Shown here in pieces: positions 9,084 through 18,142 of a stretch of 64,000 nucleotides of DNA (positions within the stretch are counted from its first letter, which is position 1; each line of letters opens with the position of its first letter). The notes under the pieces are model-generated. The model ran no database searches. It was not told where the DNA came from and saw nothing but the letters and a program-made list of their open reading frames with translations. Where the stretch lies: assembly GCA_903878085.1 (NCBI GenBank), contig CAIRGJ010000063.1, positions 1 through 64,000 on the forward strand. The letters are read 5' to 3'. The position numbers and the translations under genes are program-made. This DNA is from an uncultured Hyphomicrobiales bacterium. GTDB taxonomy: Bacteria > Pseudomonadota > Alphaproteobacteria > Rhizobiales > Xanthobacteraceae.

Positions 9084-10373
9084 ATGGATCGAATTCGTAT
9101 TGTCGGCGGACAGCGCCTGAACGGCAGCATCCCGATTTCGGGCGCCAAGAACGCCACGCTGCCGCTGATGATCGCCAGCCTGCTGACCGACGAGACGCTG
9201 ATCCTCGAGAACGTGCCGCGGCTCGCCGACGTCATTCAACTCCAGCGCATTCTCGGCAACCACGGCGTCGATATTACTATTGCCGGCAAACGCCCGGGCG
9301 ACGACCCCAACAGCGGCCGCACGCTGCACATTTCGGCCAAGCACATCGTCGACACCACAGCGCCTTATGAGCTGGTGTCGAAGATGCGGGCGAGCTTCTG
9401 GGTGGTGGCGCCGCTCTTGGCGCGCATGGGCGAGGCCAAGGTGTCGTTGCCGGGCGGCTGCGCCATCGGTACGCGGCCGGTCGACTTCCTCATCATGGCG
9501 CTGGAGAAGCTCGGCGCCGAAATCGAGATCGAAGCCGGCTATGTGGTCGCGCGCGCCAGACAAGGTCTGCGCGGCGCCGAGATCAATTTTCCCAAGGTAA
9601 CGGTCGGCGGCACCCATACCGCGCTGATGGCGGCAGCAACCGCCCGCGGCACCACCATCATCGAGAATGCCGCGCGCGAGCCGGAGATCGGCGACGTCGC
9701 CGATTGTCTCAACAAGATGGGCGCCAATGTCACCGGCGCCGGCACCTCGCGCATCGTCGTCGAAGGCGTCGCGAAGCTGCACGGCGCGCGTCATGCGGTG
9801 CTGCCCGACCGCATCGAGACCGGCACCTATGCCATGGCGGTGGCGATGACCGGCGGCGACGTGCTGCTGCAAAATGCGCGGCCCGAATTGCTGCAATCGG
9901 CGCTCGATGTGTTGGTGCAGGCCGGCGTGACGGTGACGCCGACCAACGAAGGCATCCGCGTCGCGCGTAACGGCTCGGGTCTCAATCCGGTCGATGTTTC
10001 GACCGCGCCGTTCCCGGGCTTTCCGACCGACCTGCAGGCACAATTGATGGCGCTGATGACGCGCGCCAAAGGCACCTCGCACATCACCGAGACCATTTTC
10101 GAAAACCGCTTCATGCATGTGCAGGAATTGGCGCGGCTTGGGGCACACATTCACCTCGACGGCGAGACCGCGACCATCGAAGGCGTAGCAAAGCTCAAGG
10201 GCGCGCCGGTAATGGCCACCGATCTGCGCGCCTCGGTGTCGCTGGTGATCGCGGGGCTTGCCGCCGAAGGCGAGACCATGGTCAATCGCGTCTATCATCT
10301 CGACCGCGGTTTCGAGCGGGTCGAGGACAAGCTCGCCGCCTGCGGCGCGGCGATCGAACGCATCAGCACTTAA
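9084..10373 (+). CDS. murA: UDP-N-acetylglucosamine 1-carboxyvinyltransferase
   Basis: A 429-residue MurA, which transfers enolpyruvate from PEP to UDP-GlcNAc, the first committed step of peptidoglycan synthesis in the cytoplasm. Recognisable features are Lys22-Asn23 in [12 protein letters not shown] and the catalytic Cys126 in [13 protein letters not shown]. That cysteine is the residue alkylated by fosfomycin, so the enzyme is of the sensitive type at this position. The length matches the family. I chose the ATG at 9084 because MDRIRIVGG is the normal MurA N-terminus. It heads the conserved block that continues with DUF2948 and hisD. Confidence 0.97.
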   Translation: MDRIRIVGGQRLNGSIPISGAKNATLPLMIASLLTDETLILENVPRLADVIQLQRILGNHGVDITIAGKRPGDDPNSGRTLHISAKHIVDTTAPYELVSKMRASFWVVAPLLARMGEAKVSLPGGCAIGTRPVDFLIMALEKLGAEIEIEAGYVVARARQGLRGAEINFPKVTVGGTHTALMAAATARGTTIIENAAREPEIGDVADCLNKMGANVTGAGTSRIVVEGVAKLHGARHAVLPDRIETGTYAMAVAMTGGDVLLQNARPELLQSALDVLVQAGVTVTPTNEGIRVARNGSGLNPVDVSTAPFPGFPTDLQAQLMALMTRAKGTSHITETIFENRFMHVQELARLGAHIHLDGETATIEGVAKLKGAPVMATDLRASVSLVIAGLAAEGETMVNRVYHLDRGFERVEDKLAACGAAIERIST

Positions 10374-10392
10374 TATTTTTCGAGGGCGCGCG

Positions 10393-11088
10393 GTGGCGAC
10401 GATCAAAGTCATGAGCGCCGGCGCCGTGAAATCGATGGTGCAGGCGCTGGGCGCGGAATTCGAGCGCGAGACCGGCAACACGCTCGATCTGAATTTCGGC
10501 ACCGCCGGTTCGCTGCGCGACCGCATTACGAATGGCGAGACCGCCGATCTGGTGGTGCTCTCGGAATCGATCATCGCCGATCTTGGCAAACTGGGGCTGG
10601 TCACCGGCGCGACCGATCTCGGCCGCACGGTCACCGGAGTTGTTGTCTCCGAAAAGGCGGGAATCCCGGACATTTCCACCCCGGATAAGTTCAGGAATGC
10701 CCTCATTAAGGCCCGTACAGTCGCTTATACCGACCCCAAAGCCGGCGGATCGGGCGGCACGATGTTCGCCAAACTGCTGGAAAAGCTGGGTATTGCCGAG
10801 GAAGTGGCCCGCAAAGCCGTGTTGTGCAAAGGCGGCTATGACGTCTGCGCCGCCATCGTCGAAGGCCGCGCCGACATCGGCACTACCTTCATCAGCGAAA
10901 TCCTGCCGGTGAAGGGCACCAGAGTGGTCGGTCCGCTGCCGGGCGACCTGCACAATGCCAACACTTATACGGCGGCGATCCATGCCAAGGCGGCGTCGCC
11001 CGACGGCGCCGCGGCGCTGCTGCGTTTTCTGACCGACCCGGGCAAGCGCGACCGCTGGACCGCCGCTGGACTGGAACCGGCGTTCTAA
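10393..11088 (+). CDS. ModA-like substrate-binding-domain protein without a signal peptide
   Basis: A 231-residue periplasmic-binding-protein fold of the ModA / molybdate-sulfate type. It has the start VATIKVMSAGAVKSM, the segment NFGTAGSLRDRI, and a C-terminal YTAAIHAKAASP followed by LRFLTDP. Start choice is the GTG at 10393, behind GAGGGCGCGCG. No hydrophobic leader precedes the fold, either from this start or from the preceding in-frame sequence, so it may remain in the cytoplasm. No ABC permease or ATPase is nearby, so a transport role is doubtful; a cytoplasmic ligand-sensing role is possible but unproven. Confidence 0.75.
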   Translation: MATIKVMSAGAVKSMVQALGAEFERETGNTLDLNFGTAGSLRDRITNGETADLVVLSESIIADLGKLGLVTGATDLGRTVTGVVVSEKAGIPDISTPDKFRNALIKARTVAYTDPKAGGSGGTMFAKLLEKLGIAEEVARKAVLCKGGYDVCAAIVEGRADIGTTFISEILPVKGTRVVGPLPGDLHNANTYTAAIHAKAASPDGAAALLRFLTDPGKRDRWTAAGLEPAF

Positions 11089-11091
11089 TCG

Positions 11092-11166
11092 GCGCATGAT
11101 CTCGAAAAAGCCTAACCTCGGACTTGATCCGAGGGTGGGAACCGGTTTTCGGATCGGATCATGCGC
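11092..11166. repeat. dispersed palindromic repeat, copy A, with a nested hairpin
   Basis: The ends GCGCATGATC and GATCATGCGC are perfect inverted repeats, and inside lie the conserved words CTCGAAAAAG and GGGAACCGGTTTTCGG. A smaller perfect hairpin (CCTCGGA, loop CTTGA, TCCGAGG) is nested at 11116-11133. Related cores occur at 35040-35096 and 43041-43085 in this window. It lies between the ModA-like gene and the DUF2948 gene. Confidence 0.75.
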
Positions 11167-11235
11167 AAACCAACGAGTATTGATCTTGTACGGCCGCATC
11201 GCCTTCCTAACTGAAGGGGACGGGAGAGCACGTTC

Positions 11236-11724
11236 ATGGATCAGAATTTGGATGAGAAGCTGGACCCGCTGAAATTCGTCGTCCTGGACGAGGAAGACCT
11301 TGAGGTCGTTTCGACCCACCTGCAGGATGCGGTGGTCAAGGTCGCGGACGTGCTGTGGCGGGCGCAGGAACACCGCGTCGTGGTGGTGCTGAACCGCTTC
11401 GATTGGGAAGGCGTGCAATCCGGCAATCCAGAATACCGCCGCCGCCGTTCGGCGCTACGCTTCGAGCGCGTATTGTCCTGCAAATGCCGCGCGGTGAACC
11501 CGGCCGGCAAGGATGCGGTACTCAATCTGCTGGCCGTCGAGTTCGAAGAGACCGATAGCCCGGCTGGCGTCGTCACCCTGATTTTCTCGGGCGGGGCTGA
11601 GGTCCGGCTCGAAGTCGAATGCCTGGAAGCCGAATTGGCCGATCTCGGGCCGTCCTGGGTCACCGGGGCCTGTCCGGCCCATGTCATCGAAGAACCAGCT
11701 GCGCCCAAGGCCCGCCGCGGCTAG
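11236..11724 (+). CDS. DUF2948 family protein
   Basis: A 162-residue cytoplasmic protein recognised as DUF2948 by its start (LDPLKFVVLDEEDLEVVS), the NRFDWE segment and the GGAEVRLEVECLEAELADLG region. The family is confined mainly to alphaproteobacteria, usually beside hisD as here, and has no established function. A strong ribosome-binding stretch (AAGGGGACGGGAG) lies upstream of the ATG. It is acidic overall and shows no membrane segment. Confidence 0.9.
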   Translation: MDQNLDEKLDPLKFVVLDEEDLEVVSTHLQDAVVKVADVLWRAQEHRVVVVLNRFDWEGVQSGNPEYRRRRSALRFERVLSCKCRAVNPAGKDAVLNLLAVEFEETDSPAGVVTLIFSGGAEVRLEVECLEAELADLGPSWVTGACPAHVIEEPAAPKARRG

Positions 11725-11805
11725 GCGGACGCGTCCAAGGGTTGACGCCACGGTGGGCATCACCCATTGACCTGTCATCCGGGGCAGTCCCGCCATGGTC
11801 AGATC

Positions 11806-13101
11806 ATGCCACTTCGATTAGACAGCCAGAGCGCCGATTTTCCCTTGCAATTCCGTGACTTTCTTGCGGTCAAACGCGAGGCGTCGCAGGACGTCGAGGT
11901 GACGGTGCGCGCCATCATCGACGCCATCAAGACTCGCGGCGACCAGGCGCTGGCCGAGTTCACCGCCAAATTCGACCGCGTCGACCTCGCCAAGATGGGC
12001 CCGCGCGTCACGCCGGCCGAGATCGATGCGGCCGAGGCGAAGTGCAAGCCCGAAGCCCTGGCCGCGTTGAAGCTCGCCCGCGACCGCATCGAGGCCTATC
12101 ACCTGCGTCAGAAGCCCAAGGACGACCGCTTCACCGACGCACTCGGCGTCGAGATGGGATCGCGCTGGACCGCGATCGAGGCCGTCGGGCTTTACGTGCC
12201 GGGCGGCACCGCGGCCTATCCGTCGTCGGTGCTGATGAACGCGGTGCCGGCCAAGGTCGCCGGCTGCGAACGGCTGGTGATGGTGGTGCCGGCGCCGGAC
12301 GGCAAGCTCGAACCTTTGGTGCTGGCGGCGGCCAAGCTTGCCGGCGTCGATGAAGTTTATCGCATCGGCGGCGCGCAGGCCGTGGCGGCGCTGGCCTATG
12401 GCACGGCGAGCATCGCGCCGGTGTCGAAAATTGTCGGCCCCGGCAACGCCTATGTGGCGGCGGCCAAGCGCCTGGTGTTCGGCCAGGTCGGCATCGACAT
12501 GATCGCGGGTCCATCCGAAGTGCTGATCCTCGCCGACCGCACCGGCAATGCGAACTGGATCGCCGCCGATTTGCTGGCGCAAGCCGAACACGACGCCAGC
12601 GCGCAATCGATTCTGATCACCGACGATGCCGCGCTTGCGAACGAAGTCGAGAAGGCGGTGGCGTCTCAGCTCAAGACGTTGCCGCGCAAGGACATCGCCA
12701 GCGCGTCGTGGCGCGACTTCGGCGCCATCATCATAGTGCCGAAGCTCGACGCGGCAATCGCGCTGGTCGACCGCCTCGCGCCCGAGCATCTCGAAATCGC
12801 CGCGGAGAACGCCGAGGCGCTGGTGTCAAAAATCCGCAATGCCGGCGCGATCTTCATCGGCGCGCATACGCCGGAAGCCATCGGCGATTATGTCGCCGGC
12901 TCCAATCACGTGCTGCCGACGGCGCGCTCGGCGCGGTTCTCGTCGGGCTTGGGCGTGCTCGATTTCATGAAGCGCACGTCGTTGCTCAAATGCGGTCCCG
13001 ACCAGTTGCGCGCTTTGGGACCGGCCGCGATCGTGCTCGGCGAAACGGAAGGGCTGTCCGCCCACGCGCGCTCCGTTTCCATCCGCCTCAACCAGCGATG
13101 A
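11806..13101 (+). CDS. hisD: histidinol dehydrogenase
   Basis: A 431-residue enzyme of histidine biosynthesis that oxidises L-histidinol to L-histidine in two NAD-dependent steps, using zinc. Family signatures include the glycine-rich VPGGTAAYPSSVLMNAVPA, the segment DMIAGPSEVLILAD, AEHDASAQS and the C-terminal PEHLEI, with the SNHVLPT segment near residue 370. I chose the ATG at 11806 because MPLRLDSQS fits the normal N-terminus; an earlier in-frame ATG at 11767 adds unlikely residues. It is followed closely by UPF0262 and phosphatase genes, probably one operon. Confidence 0.96.
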   Translation: MPLRLDSQSADFPLQFRDFLAVKREASQDVEVTVRAIIDAIKTRGDQALAEFTAKFDRVDLAKMGPRVTPAEIDAAEAKCKPEALAALKLARDRIEAYHLRQKPKDDRFTDALGVEMGSRWTAIEAVGLYVPGGTAAYPSSVLMNAVPAKVAGCERLVMVVPAPDGKLEPLVLAAAKLAGVDEVYRIGGAQAVAALAYGTASIAPVSKIVGPGNAYVAAAKRLVFGQVGIDMIAGPSEVLILADRTGNANWIAADLLAQAEHDASAQSILITDDAALANEVEKAVASQLKTLPRKDIASASWRDFGAIIIVPKLDAAIALVDRLAPEHLEIAAENAEALVSKIRNAGAIFIGAHTPEAIGDYVAGSNHVLPTARSARFSSGLGVLDFMKRTSLLKCGPDQLRALGPAAIVLGETEGLSAHARSVSIRLNQR

Positions 13102-13119
13102 CGCCATGAGCTCGCAACA

Positions 13120-13611
13120 ATGAGCCCGGCAAAAGCGACCGCCAGCAAGCAGCGCCTGGTGTCGGTCACGCTCGATGACGAATCGATCGGCCGCTCCAGT
13201 CCGGATATCGACCACGAGCGCGCGGTCGCGATCTACGATCTGCTCGAGCAGAACCACTTCGCGCCGGTCGGCCATGACGGCGGGCCCTATGCGCTGCATC
13301 TCAGCGTCAACGACAATCGCCTGGTGTTCGACATCCGTCTCGATGACGGCACGCCGGTGATGGCGCATCTGTTCTCGTTGTCGCCGTTGCGCCGGATCGT
13401 GAAGGACTACTACATGATCTGCGACAGTTATTACGCGGCGATCCGCACGGCGACGCCCGACAAGATCGAGGCGATCGACATGGGCCGCCGCGGCATCCAT
13501 AACGAAGGCTCGACCATCTTGATGGAGCGGCTCAAGGACAAGGTGACGCTCGATATCGACACCGCCCGCCGTCTGTTCACCCTGATCTGCGTGCTGCACT
13601 GGAAGGGATAG
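13120..13611 (+). CDS. UPF0262 family protein
   Basis: A 163-residue protein matching UPF0262, an alphaproteobacterial family of unknown role found beside hisD. Recognisable stretches are [26 protein letters not shown] and [19 protein letters not shown]. It has no signal peptide or membrane helix. The gene begins 18 bases after hisD and ends 6 bases before the phosphatase gene, so the three are almost certainly co-transcribed. Confidence 0.9.
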   Translation: MSPAKATASKQRLVSVTLDDESIGRSSPDIDHERAVAIYDLLEQNHFAPVGHDGGPYALHLSVNDNRLVFDIRLDDGTPVMAHLFSLSPLRRIVKDYYMICDSYYAAIRTATPDKIEAIDMGRRGIHNEGSTILMERLKDKVTLDIDTARRLFTLICVLHWKG

Positions 13612-13617
13612 CGCACG

Positions 13618-14079
13618 ATGGCCGAGCGCCCATCGCGCCCCCATGCGGTGCTGTTCGCCTGCGGCATGAACGCGGTTCGCTCGCCGATGGCGGCCGGCTT
13701 GCTCCAGCAGATGTTCGGCAAATCGCTGTATGTCGGCTCGGCCGGCGTGCAGAAGGGCGAACTCGATCCCTTCGTCGTCGCTGTCATGGACGAGATCGGC
13801 GTCGATATTTCGCGCCACAAGCCGACGACGTTCGAAGAATTGAACGAACTGGAGGGCTTGAGTTTCGACCTGATCGTGACGCTGTCGCCGCCGGCGCACC
13901 ATAAGGCGCTCGAACTGACGCGCACCATTGCGGCCGACGTCGAATATTGGCCGACGGTCGACCCCACTGGAATCGAAGGCAGCCGCGAGCAGCGGATGGA
14001 CGCTTATCGGGCCGTACGGGATCAGTTGATGGCCCACATCCAGGAACGGTTTGGACGGACCGGCGCCGGCAACGAATAG
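13618..14079 (+). CDS. low-molecular-weight protein-tyrosine-phosphatase-like protein
   Basis: A 153-residue protein of the low-molecular-weight phosphatase / arsenate reductase superfamily. The phosphate-binding loop is intact as Cys15-x5-Arg21 (ACGMNAVRS), followed by MAAGLLQQ and a likely acid loop (PTVDPTGIEG). Substrate is unknown; a phosphoprotein or small phosphoester is expected, and arsenate reduction is less likely because the extra cysteines used by ArsC are not obvious. It ends the hisD-UPF0262 operon. Its last third (from 13920) is repeated as a frameshifted fragment at 20320-20478. Confidence 0.87.
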   Translation: MAERPSRPHAVLFACGMNAVRSPMAAGLLQQMFGKSLYVGSAGVQKGELDPFVVAVMDEIGVDISRHKPTTFEELNELEGLSFDLIVTLSPPAHHKALELTRTIAADVEYWPTVDPTGIEGSREQRMDAYRAVRDQLMAHIQERFGRTGAGNE

Positions 14080-14200
14080 CCGCAGGAGGGCGTCAACTCA
14101 TAAACCAATAGCGACATGCTCGCCTATTTGCACCGCCCAATATCCTCTTTCGGGGGTAAGGCGGACATGGCCCGAGCATCGCGGAATGTCCGCGTTTGAT
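13920..14200 (+). repeat. direct repeat, left copy
   Basis: This stretch covers the last third of the phosphatase gene and about 120 bases beyond it. It aligns collinearly with 20320-20600, exactly 6400 bases downstream, at roughly 80-85% identity by eye. The non-coding part contains a hairpin, GCGGACAT (14161-14168) with ATGTCCGC (14186-14193), preserved in both copies. The copies bracket the dctA-folD-LysR-Bug-LVIVD block. Confidence 0.8.
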
Positions 14201-14396
14201 CCAAAGGCAATATGCCGGAGCCTTACCAGCATCGCTTGCTGGCGAGGGAGGAGCACGGCGGGACCATTCCGTTAGCGGAATTCGCAACCGCCTTTTATGC
14301 CAAATTTATTCAGGTCTTTTCTCGCGGGGCACGCTCAATCATTTGAGATAACGCAAAATACTCGCCGATTTATTCGAGCATAGTCCGCGGCGTTTT

Positions 14397-14419
14397 ATGG
14401 ATCCCAGCGAAAGATCCAT
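14397..14419. other. hairpin upstream of the dicarboxylate symporter gene
   Basis: In the 372-base gap between the phosphatase gene and dctA, apart from the direct repeat, the only clear structure is ATGGATC pairing with GATCCAT around a 9-base loop, 33 bases before the start codon. The gap is comparatively AT-rich. No sigma-54 promoter of the GG-N10-GC type was found, though such promoters drive many dctA genes. The hairpin may lie in the 5' leader. Confidence 0.35.
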
Positions 14420-14451
14420 TTCAGGCTCAAAATTAGCAAGGGGGATTTAGA

Positions 14452-15780
14452 ATGGTCGGAGCGGCAACCAAGGCGGGGCACGGCAAAGCTCATAAGAAAC
14501 CGCTCTATTCGATACTTTACGTCCAGGTTCTTGCAGCGATTTTGATTGGAGGCGTGCTTGGCTGGCTTTCTCCGGAAATCGCCACAAATGACTGGATCAA
14601 GGCGCTCGGAGACGGTTTCATAAAGCTGATTAAGATGGTGATCGCACCGATCATCTTCTTCACCGTCGTTTCGGGCATCGCGCATATCCAGGACGCCAAA
14701 AAGGTCGGGCGCGTTGGCATCAAGGCGCTGCTTTATTTCGAGGTTGTTTCAACCTTTGCGCTCGTTATTGGGTTGATCGTCGGCAATCTGTTCCAAGTCG
14801 GACACGGCATTGGCGCCAAGCCGGATCTTGCCGCCGTAGCCGGCTTTGCCAAGCAGGCCGCCGCACAGAAGTCGGTCGACTTCGTACTAAATATTATACC
14901 CGACAGCGTGGTCGGCGCATTTGCCCGCGGCGATATCCTCCAAGTACTGCTATTTGCAATTCTGTTTGGCTTTGCGCTGATGATCCTCGGCGAGCGTGGC
15001 CGCACAGTGCGCAACCTGATCGACGATCTCGCGCACGGCATGTTTGGCGTCATCGCGATCATCATGAAGGCCGCTCCTTTCGGCGCGTTCGGCGCCATGG
15101 CGTTCACCATCGGAAAATATGGCCCAGCCGCGCTTGGCAACCTCCTGGGGTTGATCGCACTGTTTTATCTGACGGCGGCGCTGTTTATATTCGTCGTTCT
15201 CGGTTCGATTGCGCGCATTGTCGGCTTCAATATTTTCCGTTACCTCGCCTACATCAAAGACGAACTCCTTATCGTGCTAGGCACCAGTTCGTCGGAAAGC
15301 GCGTTGCCACAACTGATGGAAAAGCTCGAGCGCCTAGGTTGCTCGAAGTCGGTCGTTGGGCTTGTGGTGCCGACCGGGTACTCGTTCAACCTTGACGGCA
15401 CCAACATCTACATGACCTTGACGACGTTGTTCATTGCCCAGGCGATGGGGGTCGATCTCAGCTTCGGCCAGCAAATGACGATCCTGATTGTCGCAATGTT
15501 GACCTCCAAAGGCGCCAGCGGCGTCACCGGCGCTGGCTTTATTACGCTCGCCGCTACCCTCACGGTGGTCAATCCGGCTCTCGTTCCGGGCATGGCGATT
15601 GTGTTCAGCATCGACAAATTCATGAGCGAATGCCGCGCGCTCACAAACATCAGCGGCAATGGCGTTGCGACTATCGTGGTGTCGTGGTGGGAAGGCGAAT
15701 TGGATCGCAACAAGCTGAATAGAGCGATGGGACGAGAGGTCGACCCCTCCGATGTGGAAACTGCCGTAACGACCGGATGA
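14452..15780 (+). CDS. dctA: C4-dicarboxylate:cation symporter (DctA/GltP family)
   Basis: A 442-residue inner-membrane symporter of the dicarboxylate/amino acid:cation family, about the usual length for DctA, which imports succinate, fumarate and malate. Signatures include [17 protein letters not shown], the [15 protein letters not shown] serine-rich hairpin, [17 protein letters not shown] and the C-terminal [23 protein letters not shown] good ribosome-binding site (AAGGGGGA) precedes the ATG. No dctB/dctD regulators are adjacent. It lies inside the repeat-bracketed block, and its base composition looks lower in GC than the hisD region. A glutamate or aspartate substrate cannot be excluded. 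Confidence 0.9.
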   Translation: MVGAATKAGHGKAHKKPLYSILYVQVLAAILIGGVLGWLSPEIATNDWIKALGDGFIKLIKMVIAPIIFFTVVSGIAHIQDAKKVGRVGIKALLYFEVVSTFALVIGLIVGNLFQVGHGIGAKPDLAAVAGFAKQAAAQKSVDFVLNIIPDSVVGAFARGDILQVLLFAILFGFALMILGERGRTVRNLIDDLAHGMFGVIAIIMKAAPFGAFGAMAFTIGKYGPAALGNLLGLIALFYLTAALFIFVVLGSIARIVGFNIFRYLAYIKDELLIVLGTSSSESALPQLMEKLERLGCSKSVVGLVVPTGYSFNLDGTNIYMTLTTLFIAQAMGVDLSFGQQMTILIVAMLTSKGASGVTGAGFITLAATLTVVNPALVPGMAIVFSIDKFMSECRALTNISGNGVATIVVSWWEGELDRNKLNRAMGREVDPSDVETAVTTG

Positions 15781-15847
15781 TGCCGGAGAGCCTTTCGTCG
15801 GCGTGCCGACAATCCCGCGGCGATCGAGGGCGGCCAAGCGTCGGTCC

Positions 15848-15868
15848 TGTCGGCTGTCGGCTGTCGGC
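15848..15868. repeat. 7-bp tandem repeat, three units
   Basis: TGTCGGC is repeated three times in a row and followed by a variant TGGCGGC, in the 198-base gap between dctA and folD. I see no gene in that gap. Short arrays like this can vary by slippage; no regulatory role is evident. Confidence 0.5.
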
Positions 15869-15978
15869 TGGCGGCAACGGCAAGCGCCGCATGACGCCGA
15901 AGACCAGGGCATTTGTGCTATGGACCTTACGTGCTATGCGGCACGACGAGTGCGCTCACCCCTGAGGTCGCGGATAAA

Positions 15979-16860
15979 ATGACGGCAAAGATTATCGACG
16001 GCGTTGCGGTGTCGGGGAGCATCCGTGCCGAGCTTAAGGAGCGTGTCGCGGCACTGCTGGCGAAAGGAATGCGGCCCGGACTGGCCGTTATCGTGGTCGG
16101 AGAAAATCCCGCGTCCGCGGTCTATGTTCGCAACAAGATGCGCGCCTGCGAGCAAGTCGGAATTAGCTCTTTTCGCTACGCCTTTCCGGCCGACGCAGAG
16201 CCTGAACAAATTCTCAACCTAATCGCCGATCTGAATATCAAAGACGATGTGCACGGTATCCTGGTTCAACTTCCGTTGCCGTCGCAGTTCTCCATTCCGC
16301 AAATTGTCCGGACGATCTCTGCGGAAAAGGATGTCGACGGCTTCCACCTCTACAACATGGGCGGACTCGTCGTCGGCGACACTGTCTTTCCTCCCTGTAC
16401 GCCCTATGGCGTGGTCAAGCTTTTGGAACACGAGTCCATTCCGCTCGAGGGGAAAAATGTCGTTGTTGTCGGCGCCAGCAATATCGTCGGAAAACCAATG
16501 GCGCTGATGCTGATGCAACGGGACGCGACCGTGTGCATCTGCCACGCGAAGACTCGCGATCTCGCTCAGTTTACGATCCTCGCGGACATTCTTGTGGTCG
16601 CGGCGGGACAGCCGAATCTTATTGTTCCCCAAATGGTGAAAACAGGCGCGGTCGTCATCGACGTCGGTATTAACCGGCTGCCTTCCGGAAAACTTGTCGG
16701 CGATGTGGATTTTGAAGGCGTGCGCAAAAAGGCTTCCTACATAACGCCGGTCCCGGGCGGCGTTGGGCCGATGACCGTGACCATGCTGTTGGCAAACACG
16801 GTCGCATCCGCGGAAAGAAAATCGAATGGGATAAGGAGCCTGGATCACGCGACATCGTAA
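15979..16860 (+). CDS. folD: bifunctional methylene-THF dehydrogenase / methenyl-THF cyclohydrolase
   Basis: A 293-residue FolD, which interconverts 5,10-methylene-, 5,10-methenyl- and 10-formyl-tetrahydrofolate in the cytoplasm. Visible motifs are YVRNKMRACEQVGI with the catalytic lysine, GILVQLPLP, KDVDGFH, the Rossmann segment VVVGASNIVGKPM and the C-terminal TPVPGGVGPMTVTMLL. I chose the ATG at 15979, where MTAKIIDG is the standard N-terminus. The gene sits between a transporter and a LysR regulator within the repeat-bracketed block, so it may be an additional copy tied to local catabolism rather than the only housekeeping folD. Confidence 0.95.
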   Translation: MTAKIIDGVAVSGSIRAELKERVAALLAKGMRPGLAVIVVGENPASAVYVRNKMRACEQVGISSFRYAFPADAEPEQILNLIADLNIKDDVHGILVQLPLPSQFSIPQIVRTISAEKDVDGFHLYNMGGLVVGDTVFPPCTPYGVVKLLEHESIPLEGKNVVVVGASNIVGKPMALMLMQRDATVCICHAKTRDLAQFTILADILVVAAGQPNLIVPQMVKTGAVVIDVGINRLPSGKLVGDVDFEGVRKKASYITPVPGGVGPMTVTMLLANTVASAERKSNGIRSLDHATS

Positions 16861-17007
16861 GGGCTGCCGGCGACCCGCAGAGGCCGGCCGATGCGAGGGA
16901 GCACCATGTCTGTTGATGGCCTTAACGCAGACACGCTCAACTCGCTGAGTAGGTTAGCGTGGCTTGCCGACACGCCACACTCGATCATGTCCGGCGCTCC
17001 CGGGCAG

Positions 17008-17994
17008 CTAGACGACTGGAACTCGCGATTTTGCCCCACGCCGCGAAGGCATCTCGAATTGAGCCGCCGTCGAGCGAATAAAATGTTCGACGACAGGGCT
17101 CAGCGTGCGATTTTTCAAAGTCACGATTGCGACCCCGTAAGGGCCTTTGGGAAGCTCGATCGGCAGTTCCTTCAAGTCGAAGGGATCCCGGTACAGGCGC
17201 AGCACGGATGCAGGCAGCGCGGTTACGAACCTTCCGGTCATCAGGAGATGCAGGCGCAGGTGAATTGAAAAGGTCTTCAGGGCAACGTGCGGGGGCGGCA
17301 GACCGCGCAATCGGAACGCATTCGGGATCACCTCTTTGCCCCAGCCGTAAGGCAGGACGATCCATGGTGCGTCCGCGATGTCGGCCAGATCGGCACGCTT
17401 GAGGGCTGCCCAGCGACTGTTGGCGCCGACGACTACGCGTAACCGGTCTTCGAAAAGCTTCGTGATCTCGAACTCATCGGAGGCGGCGAGGGCTTCGAGA
17501 CCGGGGCCATCGCGGGCGAATACCAGATCGATGTTGCGCTCACGAAGCTTGGCGGCGGCAGCCGTTCCGGTGAACGTTTCCACGTCGAGCAAGACGCCCG
17601 GCCATCGCCTTGAGAAGGTCTCTATGGCGGCTGGAAGTACAGAAGCAGCGAGCGTTTCCGGACAACCGATCCGGATCTCGCCGGTGCCTTCGTTTTTCAG
17701 ATAATCGATCTCTTGAAGGCCATGCCGCAACTCGTCGAAAGCCGTTTTGCCTTGCCTGATCAGCACCTGACCGTAGATCGTCGGCTCGACCCCGCGGCGG
17801 CTTCGATCGAAGAGCCGCACACCAAGTCGTTGCTCCACGTCGGCGATCATTTGAGAGACCGAGGATTGGGTCACCCCGAGTTTGGCGGCGGCCTTCGCCA
17901 TGCTGCCACATTCGGCCACGACGAAAACGAGATGGAGGTCTCGAAGCCGCAGCTTGCGGCTGATCCGCCCCTCCCACTCCTGATCTTGCGCCAT
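17008..17994 (-). CDS. LysR family transcriptional regulator
   Basis: A 328-residue LysR-type regulator. The winged helix-turn-helix occupies about residues 14-75 (LRLRDLHLVFVVAECGSMAKAAAKL is its opening region, then VTQSSVSQMIADVEQRLG), followed by a ligand-binding domain with GEIRIGCPETLAASVLPA. Genes of this type usually control a divergently transcribed neighbour; here that is the Bug receptor and LVIVD protein starting at 18143, with a 148-base shared intergenic region. I could not fix a T-N11-A operator with confidence. The inducer is unknown but is probably the acid bound by the neighbouring receptor. Confidence 0.93.
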   Translation of the reverse strand: MAQDQEWEGRISRKLRLRDLHLVFVVAECGSMAKAAAKLGVTQSSVSQMIADVEQRLGVRLFDRSRRGVEPTIYGQVLIRQGKTAFDELRHGLQEIDYLKNEGTGEIRIGCPETLAASVLPAAIETFSRRWPGVLLDVETFTGTAAAAKLRERNIDLVFARDGPGLEALAASDEFEITKLFEDRLRVVVGANSRWAALKRADLADIADAPWIVLPYGWGKEVIPNAFRLRGLPPPHVALKTFSIHLRLHLLMTGRFVTALPASVLRLYRDPFDLKELPIELPKGPYGVAIVTLKNRTLSPVVEHFIRSTAAQFEMPSRRGAKSRVPVV

Positions 17995-18142
17995 TAGCTA
18001 TACCTTATATCACCATCGCCTTTTCCTCTCTATCGCTAATTGCCGCAAGAGCCTAGGCACAAGCGTGGTTTTGGAGCCAGGCTACGCCTCGCGTGCTCCG
18101 ATGCGCCGCTGGTACGCAGTTCAACGGAACAGGGAGATGATT

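Noticed and set aside
9015-10706. 563-codon open frame on the minus strand opposite murA and the ModA-like gene
   Set aside because: Antisense to well-supported genes; composition is His/Arg/Asp-rich as expected of the complementary frame of GC-rich coding DNA, with no domain.
14200-14451. Sigma-54 promoter for the dctA-like gene
   Set aside because: The best match has GG but not GC at the required 10-base spacing.
17995-18142. LysR-type T-N11-A operator in the divergent region
   Set aside because: Several weak matches exist in this AT-rich stretch and none is clearly symmetrical.
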